Below, piece after piece: positions 5,193-6,308 of a stretch of DNA of 6,308 nucleotides; position 1 is the stretch's first letter, and each line of letters opens with the position of its first letter. The notes under the pieces were generated by a model. It was not told the origin of the DNA. It saw only the letters and a list, made by a program, of their open reading frames with translations, and searched no databases. A program made the position numbers and the translations under genes. The DNA lies in NCBI GenBank assembly GCA_937907975.1, contig CALEQS010000216.1:1-6308 (forward strand), read 5' to 3'. The DNA is from an uncultured Clostridia bacterium. GTDB lineage: Bacteria; Bacillota; Clostridia; Oscillospirales; Oscillospiraceae.

Positions 5193-5972
5193 TCAATTAT
5201 TGTGGAGCAGCCCCAGGGTGCGGCGCAGCTCCAGAGCCGGGACCTGCCCAGGAGCAGAGGCCTGAACCGCAGAACCGAACGTCAATGCGGAACCGAACGT
5301 CTCACCGCAGAGACGGCTCACCATGCCCAGCTGACCCATACTCATTGTGATGATGGGACAGTTCGGGAAAAGCTGTTTCATCTCCTCCGTGGCGCACAGC
5401 AGGGCCAGCACGTCGGCAGAAGACTTGGGCATCACTGCGATCTTGGCGATGTCACAGCCCCGCAGGAACATCTGCTTCATCTTTTCCACCAATTCGTCCT
5501 GAGGCGGCGTCTCCTCAAAATTATGGTAGGAGTAGATCACCGGCACGCCGCACTCATAGGCCAGCGCGCGCATCTCCATGACCAGTCCGGACAGATCCGC
5601 CGGACAGCGGGCGGCCATAGCCAGCTCCATATCAATGAGGTCTGCCATGCCGGTGCGGAGCACAGCGGAGAGGAGCGCGGCATAGTCCACAGCGGAGATC
5701 GCCCGCTGTCCCCCCTCGTGGCTGGTGCGGAAAGTGACCAGAAGCGGGACATTCTCCGCCGCCGCGCGAACCTTTTTCAGCAGTGCGCAGATCGCATCGG
5801 GCGAGACATCCTCCAGCCAGTCGATGCGCCACTCCAGCACATCCGGCTGACACCCCAGCGCGGCATTCAGGCTGGCCAGCACTTCCGCCTCTCCGCTTCC
5901 CATCACAGGAACGCAGATCTTCGGCATTCCCGTTCCAATGGAAACACCGCGTACCGTGACGGAATTACTCAT
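5193..5972 (-). CDS. aroD: Type I 3-dehydroquinate dehydratase AroD
   Basis: A 259-residue cytoplasmic enzyme that dehydrates 3-dehydroquinate to 3-dehydroshikimate, the third step of the shikimate pathway to aromatic amino acids and folate. The active-site set is intact and spaced as in E. coli AroD: EWR (Glu47, Arg49), Arg82 and Glu86 in FRTSHEGGQ, catalytic His150 (YSYHNF), Schiff-base Lys177 (IAKIAVMP), Arg220 (MVSRLCG), Ser239 and Gln243 (SAPGQVP). The length is close to the usual 250. I chose the ATG at 5972 (MSNSV...): it overlaps the end of rpiB by 8 nt, which suggests translational coupling and may explain the lack of a clear ribosome binding site. A later ATG (MPKIC..., residue 16) is possible and would still keep all motifs. 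It is the last gene of its transcript and is followed by a terminator. Confidence 0.95.
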   Translation of the reverse strand: MSNSVTVRGVSIGTGMPKICVPVMGSGEAEVLASLNAALGCQPDVLEWRIDWLEDVSPDAICALLKKVRAAAENVPLLVTFRTSHEGGQRAISAVDYAALLSAVLRTGMADLIDMELAMAARCPADLSGLVMEMRALAYECGVPVIYSYHNFEETPPQDELVEKMKQMFLRGCDIAKIAVMPKSSADVLALLCATEEMKQLFPNCPIITMSMGQLGMVSRLCGETFGSALTFGSAVQASAPGQVPALELRRTLGLLHNN

Positions 5973-6308
5973 GCCACTGGGCACCGTACTTCTTCTCAAT
6001 ATCAGAGATCATGTCCACACGGACAGCGTGGCGTCCGCCCTCGAACTCAGCGTCAAAGAAGGCGTCCACGATCTTCTTGGCCAGCTCATCGCCCACCACC
6101 CGGGCACCCATGGCGATGATGTTGGCGTTGTTGTGGCGTACTGTCATCTCCGCGGTATAGGGCTCACTGCACACAGCGGCGCGGATGCCGGGCACCTTGT
6201 TGGCCGCAAGGGAGATGCCCACACCGGTGCCGCAGACCAGCACACCCTTGTCCACATCGCCGCGCATAACAGCCTCGGCGACCTCCAGTCCCTTCTCCGG
6301 GTAATTAT
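5965..6308 (-). CDS. rpiB: Ribose-5-phosphate isomerase B, 3' part
   Basis: The frame is open through the window edge, so the 5' end lies outside; 113 C-terminal residues are visible. It matches the RpiB/LacAB family: NYPEKGLEVAEAV, then GVLVCGTGVGISLAANK with the catalytic-site cysteine in CGTG, then the substrate-binding RHNNAN motif and GARVVG, and a C-terminal GGRHAVRVDMISDIEKKY. RpiB interconverts ribose 5-phosphate and ribulose 5-phosphate in the pentose phosphate pathway. A galactose-6-phosphate isomerase subunit (LacA/LacB) is a less likely alternative, since no lac or tagatose genes are in view. It overlaps aroD by 8 nt and shares its transcript. Confidence 0.93.
   Translation of the reverse strand, partial: NYPEKGLEVAEAVMRGDVDKGVLVCGTGVGISLAANKVPGIRAAVCSEPYTAEMTVRHNNANIIAMGARVVGDELAKKIVDAFFDAEFEGGRHAVRVDMISDIEKKYGAQWHE

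Noticed and set aside
5202..6119. 305-codon + strand open frame
   Set aside because: It is a low-complexity shadow of aroD and rpiB, whose catalytic motifs are clear on the minus strand.

Overview
The window is a GC-rich, gene-dense piece of a bacterial chromosome. A methionine T-box leader, AGGAGG-type ribosome binding sites, TTGACA/TATAAT-type promoters with 17-bp spacers and a GAAC-N4-GTTC (LexA-type) box all point to Firmicutes. The GC-rich codon choice suggests Clostridia of the Oscillospirales kind; this placement is inference from style and gene content, not a database match.

Layout, left to right. (1) 1-848, + strand: two overlapping genes of the short-chain chromate transporter (CHR) family, the first cut by the window edge. 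(2) 888-4135, + strand: a complete methionine ABC importer in two transcription units. metN (ATPase with C-terminal NIL domain) and metI (permease) overlap by 8 nt, have their own near-consensus promoter with only a short leader, and end in an intrinsic terminator. metQ (substrate-binding lipoprotein) has a separate promoter and a roughly 315-nt T-box leader with an ATG (Met) specifier, antiterminator and competing terminator. Shortage of charged tRNA-Met should therefore gate the binding protein, while the leader provides no such control of the ATPase and permease. Two tandem terminators close metQ.

(3) 4178-4302: a near-consensus + strand promoter followed at once by a LexA-type box, but with no convincing gene behind it. 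It points into (4) a minus-strand tRNA operon, tRNA-Thr(TGT) then tRNA-Tyr(GTA), with its own promoter (4543-4571) and an intrinsic terminator abutting the encoded CCA of tRNA-Tyr. (5) 4618-5144, + strand: two small genes, a 69-aa four-cysteine (CxxC...CxxC) protein and a 98-aa protein with a sigma region-4-like helix-turn-helix. Neither can be named; they look like a small regulatory or mobile-element-derived pair beside tRNA genes. (6) 5146-6308, - strand: a terminator, aroD (type I 3-dehydroquinate dehydratase, catalytic residues intact) and, overlapping it by 8 nt upstream, the 3' part of rpiB (ribose-5-phosphate isomerase B).

Most of the window is ordinary housekeeping. The parts that most deserve a second look are the split regulation of the methionine importer, the apparently gene-less LexA-type promoter convergent with the tRNA operon, and the small cysteine-rich/HTH gene pair. 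I see no CRISPR array, insertion sequence, attachment site or origin.
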